Below, one piece after another: positions 5,570 to 5,789 of a stretch of 5,789 nucleotides of DNA. A model generated the notes under the pieces. That model ran no database searches. It was given only the letters and a program-made list of their open reading frames with translations, and was not told the origin of the DNA. The stretch is from Actinomycetes bacterium. GTDB taxonomy: Bacteria > Actinomycetota > CALGFH01. The DNA lies in the NCBI GenBank assembly GCA_030152105.1, contig JASLIH010000317.1, positions 1 to 5,789 of the forward strand, given 5' to 3'. The first letter of the stretch is position 1; the number at the start of each line of letters is the position of its first letter. Position numbers and translations under genes: made by a program.

Positions 5570-5789
5570 TCAGGAGCTGACGCGGCGAAGGACGACGGCG
5601 CCATTGTGGCCGCCCAGACCCATTGAGTTCGAGATGGCCACGTCGATCCGGGCCTCCCGGCTCTTCAGGGGTACGTAGTCGAGGTCGCATGCTGGGTCCG
5701 GGTCCTCGAGGTTGATGGTCGGGGGCAGGACCTGGTCGCGCAGGGCGAGCGCGCTGGCGATCGCCTCGAGGGCGCCGGCCGCGCCGAAC
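5570..5789 (-). CDS. fabF: 3-oxoacyl-[acyl-carrier-protein] synthase II, C-terminal part (5' end outside window)
   Basis: These are the last 72 codons of a beta-ketoacyl-ACP synthase of the FabF (KAS II) type. The enzyme condenses malonyl-ACP with a growing acyl-ACP in type II fatty acid synthesis. The fragment opens at FGAAGALEAI, the end of the GHxxGAAG active-site motif; the catalytic His lies just outside the window. It continues ALALRDQVLPPTINLEDPD (14-31; the family hallmark LPPTINxxxPD), CDLDYVP (34-40), and SNSMGLGGHNGAVVLRR (53-69), the C-terminal glycine-rich loop usually written NSFGFGGxN. The stop is TGA at 5572-5570. In E. coli FabF the gatekeeper Phe400 sits in this loop; here the aligned residue is Leu58, and the earlier Phe is Met56. 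A small membrane protein gene follows on the same strand. Confidence 0.92.
   Translation of the reverse strand, partial: FGAAGALEAIASALALRDQVLPPTINLEDPDPACDLDYVPLKSREARIDVAISNSMGLGGHNGAVVLRRVSS

Noticed and set aside
4305..5678. Long plus-strand open frame of 457 codons starting at a GTG
   Set aside because: It crosses the PASTA gene in the wrong frame and runs antisense through the small gene, the membrane protein gene and the end of fabF. Its composition (Arg/Pro-rich, then Gly/Glu-rich) is that of a GC-rich shadow.

Overview
The window is very GC-rich (above 70% by eye, with third codon positions almost all G or C). It carries ordinary housekeeping genes in an arrangement typical of high-GC Gram-positives. 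The organism is most likely an actinomycete-type bacterium (Actinomycetota or a close high-GC lineage). Supporting signs are the GTG starts, the long form of PurC, and a histidine phosphatase whose motifs resemble what I recall of mycobacterial Rv3214. No species can be named from the sequence.

Left part (1-1217, plus strand): the last 93 codons of purB (adenylosuccinate lyase) overlap purC (SAICAR synthase) by four bases. These are two purine biosynthesis enzymes in a translationally coupled pair. The usual actinobacterial continuation into purS/purQ/purL is absent. Instead, a convergent gene (1227-2858, minus) for a medium/long-chain fatty acyl-CoA ligase ends 9 bp from purC.

Middle part (2859-4271): a 62-bp divergent promoter region separates the ligase from a plus-strand pair, a broad-specificity histidine phosphatase followed by rpiA (ribose-5-phosphate isomerase A). 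A 15-codon reading frame bridges these two with ATGA overlaps at both ends.

Right part (4272-5789): this is the less ordinary section. A plus-strand PASTA/Excalibur-like protein (4432-4845) has a convincing C-terminal body, but its expected export signal is missing and the reading frame runs upstream without a start codon. A hairpin at 4863-4907 lies between it and a convergent minus-strand cluster. That cluster reads, in transcription order, fabF (3' end only, cut by the window edge), a 74-residue two-segment membrane protein, and a small gene (4967-5248) whose coding signal is broken by two single-base shifts. A perfect DnaA-box 9-mer sits in the short gap before this last gene.

I find no mobile element, CRISPR array, tRNA or rRNA, and no new multi-gene system. 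The observations most worth checking are the double frameshift in the small gene and the truncated start of the PASTA protein. Either could be real decay or sequencing error at homopolymers.
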